Below are positions 13,671 through 27,058 of a stretch of DNA of 64,000 nt, piece after piece. Position 1 is the stretch's first letter. The number at the start of each line of letters is the position of its first letter. Under the pieces are notes generated by a model, which had not been told where the DNA came from, made no database searches, and saw nothing but the letters and a program-made list of their open reading frames with translations. Both the position numbers and the translations under genes were made by a program. Source of the stretch: Albula goreensis (taxonomy: Eukaryota; Chordata; Actinopteri; Albuliformes; Albulidae); contig CM040745.1 in assembly GCA_022829145.1 (NCBI GenBank), forward strand, positions 26,480,406-26,544,405, read 5' to 3'.

Positions 13671-15573
13671 CTGAAAAACATAGTATCACAAGCAGATCAG
13701 TGCACCTCCTATGAGCACATCTCTTTATAGTCAACAAGAGCTCTACTGAATTAGTGAGTTACAGGCCCCCTGAATGGGCAGCAGTTCAACACCATAGACT
13801 CAAATAGCCTTGTGTCAGCCAGCAGCCTGCCCTTTTGGACACATTATATTGGACATATTGTTTACTCTCGTGAGAAATCACCATACTGGCAGTCACAAAG
13901 AATGCTTGTATATTCTTCTAGTTAATGAACTCGGCTGAACTAGGGTAATGTTTATTGACATCACTGTCACTAGCCTGACTGGGTTAAGGAGCCTGGAACA
14001 CTACAGACAGAAAGCCATGACTTGATTGAACACTGTATATGTTTGCATACATTCATATTAAAATAAATGTAAATATGCAAATATATCTTCTAAATAAAAC
14101 TGGACAATAGCAGCATTTGTATTACCTCTTCTAAAAATGTGAAATTGTCTGTCTAATGATATATTCTGCAACAAAGGGGAGTTTTAAAGATGAAGGCATT
14201 GAGAAGAAGCAATGAATCAGCACTTATAAACATCATACTGCATCGAAACATGAGAAGCGATAAAATAAGTCTAGATGCGTATTGCCGCATTCTGACATTC
14301 TTAGACAGGAAAATGAGATTGACATTTCCTGGACTAATTTCTACCTTTTGTGTCCTCAAACATTTTTAAATCATTTGATTGCTATTTTAGTAAGCTGGAA
14401 GTTCCTATCCATTCCATGTTTCGTTCCATTCAGCATGTCATCTTTACATATGCACTTAATATTATTGGGATTGGAACAATACTTCAACTATACATGAACT
14501 ACTGTGTTGTCTTCTACATGGTCAACCAGCAAACAATTGGACATCGGATGACTTTGATGGAAATGGCTGGAGAAGAACAATCCCATTTTGGATATATTTT
14601 AATAAATAATTTGTCTTTACATAAAATGATAACATTTACTTTTGAAACACAGTCATACAGACTGGCGGAGCAGTACATCTTAAAGAAATAAAACATAGGA
14701 AAGATACGTTGAGTTTGAACGAAAAGTGACATGTGTCTATATGTAAGCAGTGGTCCTTGTATGCATGCATGATTGTCCTGTGTGTACGTGAAGTGACACA
14801 AGCCAATTCCGTCAGGAATGTATGGCTGCAGGTGCTGAGCCTGGTGTCAGGCCGTCATTTGTGCTACAGATTGGAATCAAATTAACGAGCTTGCCTGCCA
14901 GCGCTTTGAAAGCAGAACTGACACAGTCCAATAAATATAGTGCTTCCTATCCCTTCTAGTGCCATGCTCACTCTCACGTCCACAGGCACCTCTTTTGGAT
15001 TCTGCTCCCCTAGATTCAGCTATCTCGGCACTGACAGAGTAGCCCCTCCCACTGAGCCATCACATATCACAGTGAGTCTGAGAAAAAAAAATTACCCCAT
15101 CTGCGGTGACATTTGCTGAGAATGAAAAATATATATGCTGTATAGATAGAATTCTGTGTTGTTTATTTTTGGTTTCTGTGTAGTATCTCTGTCTGAACCC
15201 CTGTAATGTTTTTTCTTAAACTATGTATTAAAATTCAAGATTCCATTGTCTTAAATATTTAATATAGCAAAACTGTAAGACACCTTATCAGAAAAAGCAA
15301 GAAAAAACAGGAGTCTTTAAACTGTGGCAAATTAGTGAGTACAGTTAAATATTCAGCACTCCACACTCAGCATGGGTGACAATTAATATTAGGCAATGAT
15401 GAGAGAAATGACCATTTTGGCAAAGCTGACCCTCACTGTGTATTCCTCATATGTCAGAAGAGTGGGGCTCTTACATTTTGAAATGCTGTTGAGACACTGC
15501 TCCAAAATTACTTCTTCCACAGTGGTTGTTTATCACAAATAATACAAAGAACAAAACAGGATATTGAACTCAC
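13671..15573 (-). other. fgf14: fgf14 intron 2 (1903 bp)
   Basis: This complete intron lies between exons 2 and 3, with GTGAGT donor and TTTTTCAG acceptor. It is short compared with its neighbours. The plus-strand frame at 14350-14691 (113 codons) has no recognisable motif. I see no repeat, RNA gene or extra exon in it. Confidence 0.9.
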
Positions 15574-15684
15574 AAGAATTACTGCTGTCATCCTTGGTAC
15601 CATCGAGAGATCCATCTGGGTTCATTTGCAAGTAGTATCCCTGCCTGCAATATAACCTGGTCACTATACCCTTGAGCTGGGGAT
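15574..15684 (-). CDS. fgf14: fgf14 exon 2 (111 bp, start of beta-trefoil core)
   Basis: Second fgf14 coding exon. Translation after joining to exon 1a gives [18 protein letters not shown] followed by [19 protein letters not shown]. These are the first strands of the beta-trefoil core shared by all FHFs, and [11 protein letters not shown] is the FGF14-type version. The length is exactly 111 bp, the canonical size of FHF exon 2. It runs from phase 1 to phase 1. The acceptor is AATTTCAG|ATCCCC and the donor is TCTT|GTGAGT. Differences from human FGF14 as I recall it are conservative (His to Asn and Ala to Ser in the MxPDGx loop, Thr to Ser near the end). The acceptor is unusual: a (TC)17 microsatellite begins 13 bases upstream of the exon and supplies the polypyrimidine tract. 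This exon is common to the 1a and 1b isoforms, so anything that impairs its splicing would affect both. Confidence 0.97.
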
Positions 15685-15693
15685 CTGAAATTA

Positions 15694-15696
<3 letters not shown>

Positions 15697-15730
<34 letters not shown>
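15697..15730 (-). repeat. (TC)17 microsatellite in the exon 2 polypyrimidine tract
   Basis: The plus strand reads 17 perfect GA units, so the fgf14 transcript strand reads (TC)17. It occupies intron positions -13 to -46 relative to exon 2 and is followed by GCTTAATTTCAG and the exon. It contains no adenosine, so the branch point must lie beyond it, for example in TTGAC at about -53. Confidence 0.97.
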
Positions 15731-15733
<3 letters not shown>

Positions 15734-17228
15734 CTGTCAACCTTAGAAGTCAATCAAATCAGAAAAATACAGGCCAATCAAGACAATGAGTTAAGTGATG
15801 TCCTTACTCTGACAGTCCTGAGACAGTGCTGGAAAAAATATTTTAATGTGGATGTAACAGTGAAAGTATACCTAATATATTAACCTTACAATTGCACAAA
15901 ATATCAAACAGGGAGGTGAAATATGAAACATAATAATTAAAAAGACAGGTGAATGATTTGCAAACACAGTGAAGTTACACATTAAAATAGACCTTAATGG
16001 AAAAAAATCAATTAAACCACCAAAGAAATTGGCCCAAACATAAAGCAACAGTTCATTGTGATATATTCATGTCTACTGTATGTTGATGTAATTGTCCTGA
16101 ACAATATTTATGGCCTAAAAGCATATCATCTGTACTAGCACTCGTGGGAATTCTTCTCCAGACATTTAGGATTGAGTACATACAACAGCTTGATGTGGAG
16201 ATAATCTATATTCACCAGTCACATCTACTACAATCAATGTACATCTGCCACACACTATGGCATTGGGCAATATGTTTGAATTTACTTAAAATAACCCTTC
16301 TCTCCTTTTAGCACATGAAACAGTAGCATATCCTATCAGAGAGAATAATTCATTCAACACCATTATGGGATATGATATTTGCAGGGCTCTAGTCCAAGAT
16401 CAGAGTCACTCGGGGCATTTTCTCCAGTGATATCATGTACACATAGTTGATTAAACATGTAAACTAAACCAGTACAGACTATTTATCTCCTGTATTAGAC
16501 AATGACAGTATTGTAATACATTTTAAATCTCAGAATCAAAGGTCTTTCAACTAAGATCATCTGACCAGGAAAAATCATTTACCTTTCAGGTATTTAACAG
16601 CGCTAAAAGTACATGTTATAATGGTTATCTGGTTTAAGGGTTTCAAAATGCTGCACTGTTCCTGCAGCGATAAAGCCAGACAATGCAAACTGATTTCCTC
16701 ACTGAAATGATGGCTGCATGATAATTGCATTAACTTCAATGCTGGTATTCAAAGTTGTGCAAGCTGTGCAGTTTCAGTAAGCTGCAATTATATCAAACAG
16801 CAGACATATTCATGTAAGCCTTTTACCTTGTGTGATTAATGATAAATCTCAGCTCTTCATGTTCACATCAACTTCAACAATTAGAATCATTCATTCCTCC
16901 ACCCTTATCCACAAACACACTTATTTTTAGATGATATATTATTACAACACCTTAAAGCAACACATTGACACAGTTTAAGCACACAATATTCACTCCCCAC
17001 ATTGGTTGTTAGCTCCTTAATTAAAGTTGGTGATGAAAGTGATTAAGTGAGAGTGATTAAAAGTTTGCAATCCTGCATTCATAAAAACAGCTCATTGAGG
17101 AGAGGCTGCTGATACTAAAATGCTTACAGAAATATATTGTTTTTAATTAGCGGATGTCCCAGAAAACTTCTCCAATGACTGACAGCTATAAAAGCATATA
17201 AAAGCTATAAAAGACAAAGGCCAATGGC

Positions 17229-17280
17229 TATTATTATTCTTATGATGATGATGATGATTATTATTATTATTATTATTATT
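17229..17280. repeat. (ATT)/(ATG) triplet microsatellite
   Basis: A compound triplet tract: TAT/ATT units, then five ATG units, then about seven ATT units, with a single interruption. Confidence 0.95.
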
Positions 17281-18321
17281 CAAGGTCCCAGAATTTCTTC
17301 TCAGTCCCCTAAAAATTGATTAATTCTACCATTCGGACTTGAACCGAGAGGCTCTATATTAGCTGTGCTGCCAGTGATTAAGTGAGACGTTCGTATTTAA
17401 GACAGTCAACCCACAGAAAAGACTTGTGAGAATCCTACAGCAAGGTGCCACAGATGGCAGGCAAAACTGTCTTCTTCTCTGTGAAAAAGCTCAACCACCC
17501 ACAGTGTGGGGGAGTTGGGAAGTCTTTTAAAAGGCTCCATTTCTCATATTCCAATTATGTTGTTACCATTTTATTCAAGATGATTTGCATAACTCACAAA
17601 GCAATCATCAAAATGCTTTTATAACACCACAAATTGTACAATACAATATTGCATGCATCTTATTAAATGATTATACCATCCATTAAAACTGTTTTCCAAC
17701 ATCATTCACCTTGCCAATCCTAACGGCTTAACAATCAACATCATGTTGGTTCATATACCACAACAAATACTGACCCACATAAAATGTACCCCAGGCTGCT
17801 TCTTAAAAATTATAAGCTCTTTACCTTACAATCCAACAATTATCCTTTAACATTTCTATTTCTTTGGATCTCTGATTGAGCACTTTAGTTTGAATTGTGT
17901 GTTTTCTTCCAGGTGAATAAGTATTACAAGTTTACTGTTTGACATGTGCAGTGAGAATAAAAGGTATTTAGTTAAAATGTGTACCGTTTTATACCAGATG
18001 TCTGCATCTCACATAAGCATGACTATGTGTGCATCATGTGTTCCTGCCAGAATATTGCATATGTGTGAGCGCATGTCTCTGTGCCTGTATCTGTCTCAGT
18101 ATTGGTGCATGCATGGAAACACATATGTATGTCTCTGTGCCTGTGTGCATTGGTGTGGAGTGGTGGGCTGTTGTTCATTTATTCCTTAACCTGCCACTCG
18201 CTCATTACTCACGTTCAGTACCAGTCATATAATCTGCAACAAAGTGACAGGCCCCTCCCTAATTTGATCTTTAGCTGGGCCTGAGGAGATGAAGAGACAC
18301 CTTCACCCGTGCCCCTGACAC

Positions 18322-18323
<2 letters not shown>

Positions 18324-18415
<92 letters not shown>

Positions 18416-18441
18416 TGTGTGTGTATGTGTGTGCGTGTGTG
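18324..18441. repeat. (TG)n microsatellite, about 118 bp
   Basis: The longest dinucleotide array in the window, about 46 uninterrupted TG units followed by a few TT, TA and CG interruptions. The long frames of alternating Val/Cys or Thr/His across it are artefacts of the repeat. Confidence 0.97.
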
Positions 18442-21400
18442 AATGCATGCATACATGTATTTTGAAGTGGGAGGAAGATGACAATATGGGTTCTCAAGGA
18501 CTCAGCAAATAGCAGATAGGGAGCTAGGGAGGATATTTGTACCGACAACACTTGGGAAAAAGGAAAAGAAGAGATGAAGGTTAAGTTCGGCCTGCTCAGG
18601 GCTACAAAGTTCAGCTGGGTATCTCTCAGATACTGACACAATGTGGCAGCTCACTCTTCCCTCACTGGGAATGGAGAACTGGTGCCTACATTTCTACAAA
18701 CCTATAATTCCACCGCTTAAGCACAAGATACAAATATACCGAACAGTCTCCAGCACAATGTCCTGTAAATCCCTTTAAGCCATGATGGCAGCATTTGTTC
18801 CAGATGTACATGGAGTAACATGCAGTTCACTGCCAGCAGGCAGCATACAATACAAGAGCTGTCCCAGAACAAACACATTCTGTTTAAAGGAAGGCAATAC
18901 TGTCCTGTCACATGGGAAAACCAAAAATATTCTCCTGTCTTCTTCTTTGAGGAGAAATAGAAAATTCACTTTTCAAAGTATAGTGTCTTTGAAAAGGACT
19001 ACATGGACAGAAAGCAAGAACATGGCAGGAAAATTGTTCTCAGGTAAACTTATGTTGCAATTTTGTAGCATTAATAATTAATAAAATCTTTCTGTATCAT
19101 GAGACCATGTGTTCTGTATCTAAACCAGCTATGCTTCAGCATCATCACCATTATGCAGGATACTGTTGATACAGCTTCATTGTGTGAGTACAGTTACTTG
19201 CCTACCATTGAAACCATAGCAAGCCGATTCATTGACATCTAAATCAAGATTTTGATCTTCAAACGTAATAATTTGACTAATTTGTTTTTAAACACTTTCC
19301 TATGGACAGAACAACATAGTTCTGTCTGATGTAAAGTTGTGCGAGTGTAAGGCATGTGCCAGGTAGAATGCATGCTTTGAGGTACAAGACTATCATTTGT
19401 CCTATCATTTACAATATGGATATGCAATGACTTCTATTTTCCTTCAAACATTATGTGAGTTATTTTTCTGATAATACTGCAAATCCACAGGTCTGGATGG
19501 GGCTGTGCACAGCTGCTGTGATCAGATTCATAAATTGATGCAGGAAAAAGACATTTACATGCTAACCAGGGTTTTGAAGGGACCCAAGCTGCCATGACGC
19601 AGTTTAAGTTCTGCTGGGTGAGACCAATTGAAGCCAGACTTAAGCTATGGCACAAAAACCAGAAGGGAATGCAAAAACCCCCTCTTCCTTTGCAAATTCT
19701 GTTTTCACTCTGAATTCATAAAACTACAACATCTCCTACATACTGGGTGAAACGACGACTGAAAATTATTACACACTCATCAAACACATCTTCCCTGTCG
19801 CTGTCAAAAAAGGGAATTAAAGGGCTTTCTCTTTTCTGCTCCCTCCTTTCTTTACCAGAGAGATGACAGCGGGATTACCCCAGAATTAGAAAATGGAGTC
19901 TTTCATCTCTGAACAGCCTAAAAGGCCGAGCTGGCATTGTACTCTCAGGAAAAGCCCTTTGTACTCGGCTAGACTACCCTGCAACTGAAATATCAGGTGC
20001 ATGAGAGACCCATTCCCTTCACATTACCTTTTTTCAGTATTATTTCCTCCTATATAAAGCGGTGCTGTTTGTTGCTGGTGGCCTGCTGTCCAGTCCAGCA
20101 GGAGAGAAGTCTGCTCTGATAAAACTCACATATCAAAGAAAGGAGAGGTGCTGAAGCCAGAGGAGAGGAGCTGCTGAAGGATCACTGATAGGGCTGTTTA
20201 CAGGTGAAAATGCACAGGGACTGAATGCGCATACTCTTGACTTGAATTAACCTTACAATCCTTGAATAGCTGTCTTGCAGGCTAAGCTGAACTAAACTGA
20301 TTGGAGGATTTGCATTCAGGCCATTTCAGATGATTATTCCTATCAGATGCCCTGGCCTGTGGCCCACTGCCAACCTTAGATATGTTCTATATGCTTGACA
20401 TTCTGTATGTCTTTATTCTGTATTTCATATTGCATATAGATGTCAGTCACTGATGAGATAGCTATTAGTTTTTCTGTAAATGTACTGCATGTGTTTCATC
20501 TATGGGGCTTATTATCTCTCTGGAGGGTTAGGAGTGTCAAGCCCACATGAAATAAACTTACTTAAGCTTAATTAAAATCTAGCTTGATTCAAAATTGTCT
20601 GTAAATTAGTCAAACATTCCTGTTTCAATCCCACATAGGACGATCCTGATACCTATCAGCAAAATAGCCTAATCTTAGTCTTGTATTGATCCATATACTC
20701 AGATGTATTACTTCAAGCATTTCAACTCTTCAGTATAGCACTAAGTGAGTGAATCTCGTGCCTTATTCAAGGTAAATGTGCTCAGCTTAAATGTGGGATT
20801 CAAGGGAGCTGTCCACTACTGGGGCTGCTCTGCTCATGGGTCAGACTTTTGGAATCATGTGCTTCCCAAAGATCCCGGAGGAACACCTGACCATGTGTGC
20901 GCGGAAACATCCTGTGCACCTGGCAGGAAACCACAAAGCAAGCCTGTCCTGCCACCATGGACAGACTCCATTAATTATTAATGGGCATTCAATCTCCTTG
21001 GGCAAGAAAACAAACAGGAGGACACGCTGAAGCGGTTTTCTCGTATCAATTAATTACTTTGAATAAGAATGTGAAAGCTAAGCCGAGGCTGTGAGATTGA
21101 TTCCTGCGACGGTTCACAACAAGGTTATGTATAATCATTCTAATGGCAGCCAAGCTGTTCTGTCATTTAACAATCTACACAAAATTATTGTTCATGTGAG
21201 TGTCACGTTACCTTTCCCTTATTCACCACTCAAGCACGTCCACCCTCTCAGGTCAAACGAACAAGGAGAGCTACACCAGCCACTAATCTGCCTTCCTGTT
21301 TCTTGACTGAGTGCATATTAAACATCCCTAAACAAGGACAACAATCTACCAAGTGAAAGGCACAGAATGTTTTTTATTCTCACTGTGTGAACTATAAATG

Positions 21401-22787
21401 TATGAATATAAAAAGTAAAATTAATAGAATGTTCAAATAATGAATATTTTACGTTCTTATTGCAGTTAGAATCTACAGGACCACGCCCATATCATCAGTA
21501 ATGGTTTACTTTACATTTGTCTACAACCTGATATAAGAGTAGTCCATATGAAGTGAGTCATCAGTTATCAGAAGCCCATTCTTATGTTTTAATTTCCTGT
21601 TCATAACACTGCATCGTATTCCAATATACGCATCAGATGTGCAAGGAGATTTTCCATGACATTGGTGTGGCCTTTCTTTCTTGCCGCCTCTTTAAAAAAC
21701 AGACGATGGGGTTCTGCAGTGGGAGGAAACCCTTCCAAACTGCGAAGGTAGCCGTCAGACAGAGGAGACACGCTCCGCTGTGCACGGCAGCTGCAGACTT
21801 AAACACAACATGTGATTGACCCACTTTATACATTTCTGGAATACGAGAGGGGCTTTTCCAGCCTACAAAGAAAAATCGACGCCATCTCCCTCCCGTTTCC
21901 ATGGGAAAGGAGGGGAAGCACCGTGGCAGAGCAAGCCGCTGCTCTCACGTTTACATCGCTTTTTATCAGTATAGCTTTATTTCAACAAATCCATTCTCTA
22001 ATACACTTATGCAACACGCATTCATTTCCAACTAAAACCCATTTTTCAAATGGTAATCAGGACATTAGGTTGATATTTTAAAGATCAATCTATTGAATTT
22101 CTCAATTACTCAAAAGAGACAGGGTAAGATGGGGAAAATGAAGGAAAAAGAAATGAGGAAGAGAATGACATTTTCATATGGTTTTTATATGAAATGGCTA
22201 TGGTTTCTACCTACTATAACTAAGACTGCTGCCAATTCTGTTTCTGCAGTAAGCATGCAAAACACATTTGAACCAACAGTTTTACCATTTTATACATACA
22301 GAATCTTCTTTTGTGACAGATATTTTGAATTGATAATTGTATGATGATATGGAATATTTTTAGGACATGGCACAGGTTTTCCTTATTTTTTATAAAAATG
22401 TAATTTAAATTATTGTATTTGTAATTAAGCCCCTACAATGTACCTGCCATCTTAATATATTTGCCTAACATATTCAGTCAATGCTATGCAATAACCAATG
22501 TGTTTCACATCATGTGTTTCACCCTGCTTTTGCATTTTTAGGCATAGATTTGTTAAATACAGATTTGTACTTTGGAAGAGAAATTGATACAAAACTATAA
22601 ATCAAAGGAAAATAGCATTACTGATGCAACAACACAACCTTTTCCAATAGAATCAAATACATCTTATCTTTAATGCCCAGGATAACATTTCAATGGAGAG
22701 AAAGACCTACAGCAGAGGGAATTCTGGGAACCATCTACAGAGGCATTTACAAGCCAGGTTAATTGAGTGTAGGAGGAATTCATCTAA

Positions 22788-22880
22788 TGTTTTAATGAGA
22801 CCAAATGTAGCCACCGATCAGATGTGAATGTAACATTTTAATGAGACAAATGTAGCAAGCGATTAAACGTAAATGTCTGT
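22788..22880. repeat. 46-bp imperfect tandem duplication
   Basis: The block beginning TTTTAATGAGACCAAATG at about 22790 is repeated 46 bases later as TTTTAATGAGACAAATG. Both copies continue with GTAGC and a GCGAT/CCGAT-containing stretch. Two diverged copies are present. Confidence 0.75.
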
Positions 22881-24636
22881 TCGTAGTCCTTCACTGAAAG
22901 ATTCCCTTGGATGCAACATTTAATATCTCATTAACTTCCACTAAGTGTCCTACCAAGATATTATGGGTTCGTTCTAACTGTCCTCTTAATAGACATAGAA
23001 GAGATTCTCCTGTCAAGACTGCTAACTGGTCTCAATCATCATGTATGCAAACACAGAAGCATAAAGATGATAAATTAATCAAAGTTATTGTGTAAGAAAG
23101 CATCAGGATAACAGGTGACCCCTCCCATTGTAACACTGGGCTATATCGCGAATAATACCTTGCATGCTCATGACTGTATGTGGAACATCTACCATAAACA
23201 TTTTGAATACAGTTTATATGTTCACACACATACATGTTTTTTTTATAAGTGTTTAATATTTTAAATTGAATACCTATATAGTAAATAATTCAATGATAAA
23301 TAAAACTTTGTGGGACGCAAAGAACCTTATGACACCAGGACTGTCCCTGTATCCTGTACCTACTGTATGTCTTCAATGTCGTCAACATTGGCTAAATAAG
23401 CACAAAAAAGATAAATATGCCCAATAGTCAAGTCAAAAGGAAAATATTAACATTTTCTTGAGTGGCCAACTCCAATGCCAAATGCCTAACACATCCAGCC
23501 ATCTTACAGGAACACGCACAGGGTCATGGCAAGGTCAACTTCATTTTTAGACCAAATAACCCATACATCCTGAATACTGTGTGAATGACAGTTACAGCCC
23601 ATTTTAAATCTGCTATTTTCTGTGCATTATTGTAGATCCAGCTTTCATGGTGTCCTGCGGCTAACACTCTCATCTAATGAATTGAAAGGTGTGAAACAAC
23701 TCAGTCCACTCAGACTTGTGGAATGACCATCGCATTCCTTGAAATGTTATCTCAGACCTTACCATGCTTTCACAAGGATGTATAGGTGAAAACTACATTT
23801 ATGTACAATAAAATCCAGCTCTCTCAGACAACTGCCATGCGGCCTTCAGGATCCCACTAATTCAGTTCAAGGAAATGGCTGAATATCAAACAGAAATGCA
23901 CAGTCAGACATCTGGTCATGTGGGTTAAGAATTACCTTCAACCTCTGAGTTAGCGATGGGATTAGAAGCCTCCTGGCCTCCTCACCAAGAGAGAGAGATT
24001 ATATTAAAAAGGGTTCTGAGATTTCAATGATACACATTTGCCTTTGAGATATGATTCCTTGTGCTCCATATGGAAGGGAACCATGAATTTATGTTCAAAA
24101 TTGTTTACCCAAACTCAGAATATGTAACATAAAGTGTATACGAAAATACTAAAGCAATTAAGCAAATTCTGTTTTCCAAACAAATCATACTCAAGGGGTG
24201 TACAGCAAACTTGTTGGCTTAATGTGAGAAATGTAATATTGAACAGTGAAAGGAAATTAGATGGACAAGAACTACCTTAACAGAGGCAAACCAAAGGGAA
24301 ATCTACATAATTATACAGACATCCCGAAATGAACATCTGTAAAAAAACATGGATTAGAGTGATTCACTTTCACTGCCTTGAAGTGAAAGGTACATCTTTC
24401 ATGTTTGAAGCCATCAAACATCATGCCCACAGCCCTCATATTCATTAGCACCTAAAATAAGCTACCCTATTATATTAGGGTTTCTGGCAAAGACAAAGCA
24501 TTTAAAATAAGAGAATTTGGCTTAATGCTATTTAAAGAGTAACCAATACACTTTTTGGATAGAAGACCATTGAGAAATCTCTAGGCATCATTTCATTTTG
24601 GAATAATGGCTTGACAGGGTGAATAGGGAATTATAA

Positions 24637-24653
24637 TTTTTTTTTTTTTTTTT
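24637..24653. repeat. Poly(T) run
   Basis: Seventeen consecutive T. It could be the tail of a minus-strand retroposed insertion, but no retroposon body is recognisable beside it. Confidence 0.8.
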
Positions 24654-27015
24654 CAAAATTCAAATATCCATCAATGCACGACACACAACACAATAACAAT
24701 TTCAAGAAAGAATTAAGGCATACTGAGGAATTTTTCTCTGTTTTGCCACTGGTGATTATGAGTAATATCTATAGACCAAAGAGGTATGTGAGTGGTAATA
24801 TTTACACTGTCCATGCTGTTTAAATGCAGATAGAAATTGCATTTCTACTCTTAGCAAATCGATTGCATGAAATACTCTGATAGAACAGGCAGGCCATTAT
24901 ATCCTCCAAAAAGGCAATAAAAGCAAAAAATAAAAAATAAAACAATAAAAACAGGCTGTGGTTATCATTTCTTTAAAAAAAGAATGAAAAAAATGCTATG
25001 GTGCTGTTATTCCAAGCTTGGTGATGTGATTGGATTGTGTAGAATACCACTGACTGCTCAATACATACAACCATGCAGAAAGTCTCTTGTTTCACTAGAT
25101 GTTGAGCTTTGTTAAATATGATTTATTGGGTGAAATATTGTCTCTCCATTCTTGTGTTGTTTTGCTCCCACACAAAGGAAACTCCTCTCCCCTTCCTTAT
25201 GTATTTTCAGCAGTACACTGCCTGAAATGAAGACAACTATTGTCTCTCAGACAGCTTTATCACAACGTACACGATTGGTAGTGCATCCAGGTTTATTCTC
25301 TCCAAATGGGATCTTGCATTGAAAAAGCTCACTGTATGAGCCATTACTCTTCCTTACTACTTACAAGTGCATGTTAAAATGTCTTCTTGTGGCCATTCTA
25401 GGAGAGAGAGAGACCCTTGAGGGTCTTCATGGTTGCTGATAAAATAGCTCACTAAAGATTTTCTCAGTCTCATGTGAAAGGGGGAATTAATGAGGTAACT
25501 CCCAGAAGAAGCCTTCAAATACAAATCACAGGAAAATAAGCTCTCAGTCTCATAAGTGTTTGCCATGCTGTGTAATTAGCTCTCTGTCATCCATAAACCA
25601 GAACAAATAATACATTTCAGTGTATCTTTGTTCCTCAAATAGTTTAGTTTGATCAAATTCCAGCTTTGAAGCTTGGTCATGGTTTGTAAAGCACAGTGTG
25701 AAGGTAAAAATCAAATTCTCAGAGTAACCACAGGCGATGATGTGTTCAGTGGTTCAACTAAAATGGCTGCCACAGGTGTGTCTGTCATGACTTTCTAATA
25801 ATATAATAATTCATCACTCAGGGTCCTCATGGCATCAATTGCTTCTTTTACTCATAATCTATTTGTGCAAGACTATCCACTTGATACACCTGGCAGGTCT
25901 TAAGATATACAACATGCCAATCTGCAATGGCTGTTTACGTTTTATCATCCCATGGGCCATCTATTGGCTAGATGAGTATTTATATTTGTAAGACTGCAAG
26001 GATGCAAAGCCTGATTCATGAAGGCAAAGTGGTTTGTCAGGAAATCTGAATGAGACAAACAGCACTTAAATTACTTTTCCCTTTAATACCAGAGAATAGA
26101 AAACTGTGGTGTAAGCATTTGAATAAGTAACACCAACTTAAATATGTTATCTGGTATAAAGCTAATTACAAAAATACCACACAACCGATTAAATGAAGCC
26201 ATTGCTGTCAATGAAGTACAATATTTGAAAACAAATGGCTGTACCTGTTTCAGAAAGTATAGTATCTGACTTTTTCAAATATCACTGTACTTTAAATTGA
26301 ATGTTAATTTTTTGTCTAATGACCTGTCTTCAATACTGTAGATTGCAAAGATCATATGTAAAGAAAGAGCAATTCGATTCACACTTTAATAATAACAATA
26401 ATAATAAAACTGAAATGTATGCAGACGACAATGTTCTGTAAGGAACGAATTGTGTGGGGGTATTGTGTATGTGACGAAGCTCCCAATCATCGTCTAAAAT
26501 TTCACATCGTTTCATATATGACAGCATGACTTTCAACGCACCATGACTATGTTTTGGCCGATTTAAAGGCTACATCTGCGTCCTCAAGCATGACATGTGA
26601 ACAAACTCTAACTGAAGTCAATTAAGCACCATGGTCTATCCTAAAACTGCATGTGCCTTAAAAAGGGGCGTGACATTTTGCCATATCGTCTAGCAAAGGT
26701 TTGTGATAAACAACACAAAATTCCGTATATTACAACACATTTTGATTATAATATTCAAATGTGTATGTATATGCATAATTTTTAACGGATGGTGGGGTAT
26801 TCCACGACCATATCTTCACCTGGTTTTATAACAGTAAAATCGTTAAAATGGCCCTTTATTTTCAAACTATTTCTACTGTATTTTTATGCTACAAAGACTG
26901 ACTGAAATCGCGATAAAAACAACACCGACAGTTTAGCTACCTTTGTAATTGGGCTGTCGTTTGGAACACACCTTAGAGGCAACTGAAGACCTAATTCAGA
27001 GTGTCAAAACAGCAA

Positions 27016-27058
27016 ACACACACACGCGCGCGCGCGCGCGCACACACACACATACACA
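27016..27058. repeat. Alternating CA/CG tract with Z-DNA potential
   Basis: The stretch is perfectly alternating purine-pyrimidine: (AC)n, then eight CG steps, then (CA)n with one TA step. Alternating CG flanked by CA is the classic Z-DNA-forming composition. It sits 1 kb inside the intron downstream of exon 1a. Confidence 0.9.

Noticed and set aside
17281-17400. Possible tRNA-derived SINE (ATTCGGACTTGAACCGAGAG)
   Set aside because: It faintly recalls a reversed B box, but no A box, tail or body could be traced.
18303-18641. Frames with long Thr-His or Cys-Val runs
   Set aside because: They are direct readings of the (TG)n microsatellite and its complement, not proteins. The same applies near 44.8, 48.1 and 62.3 kb.
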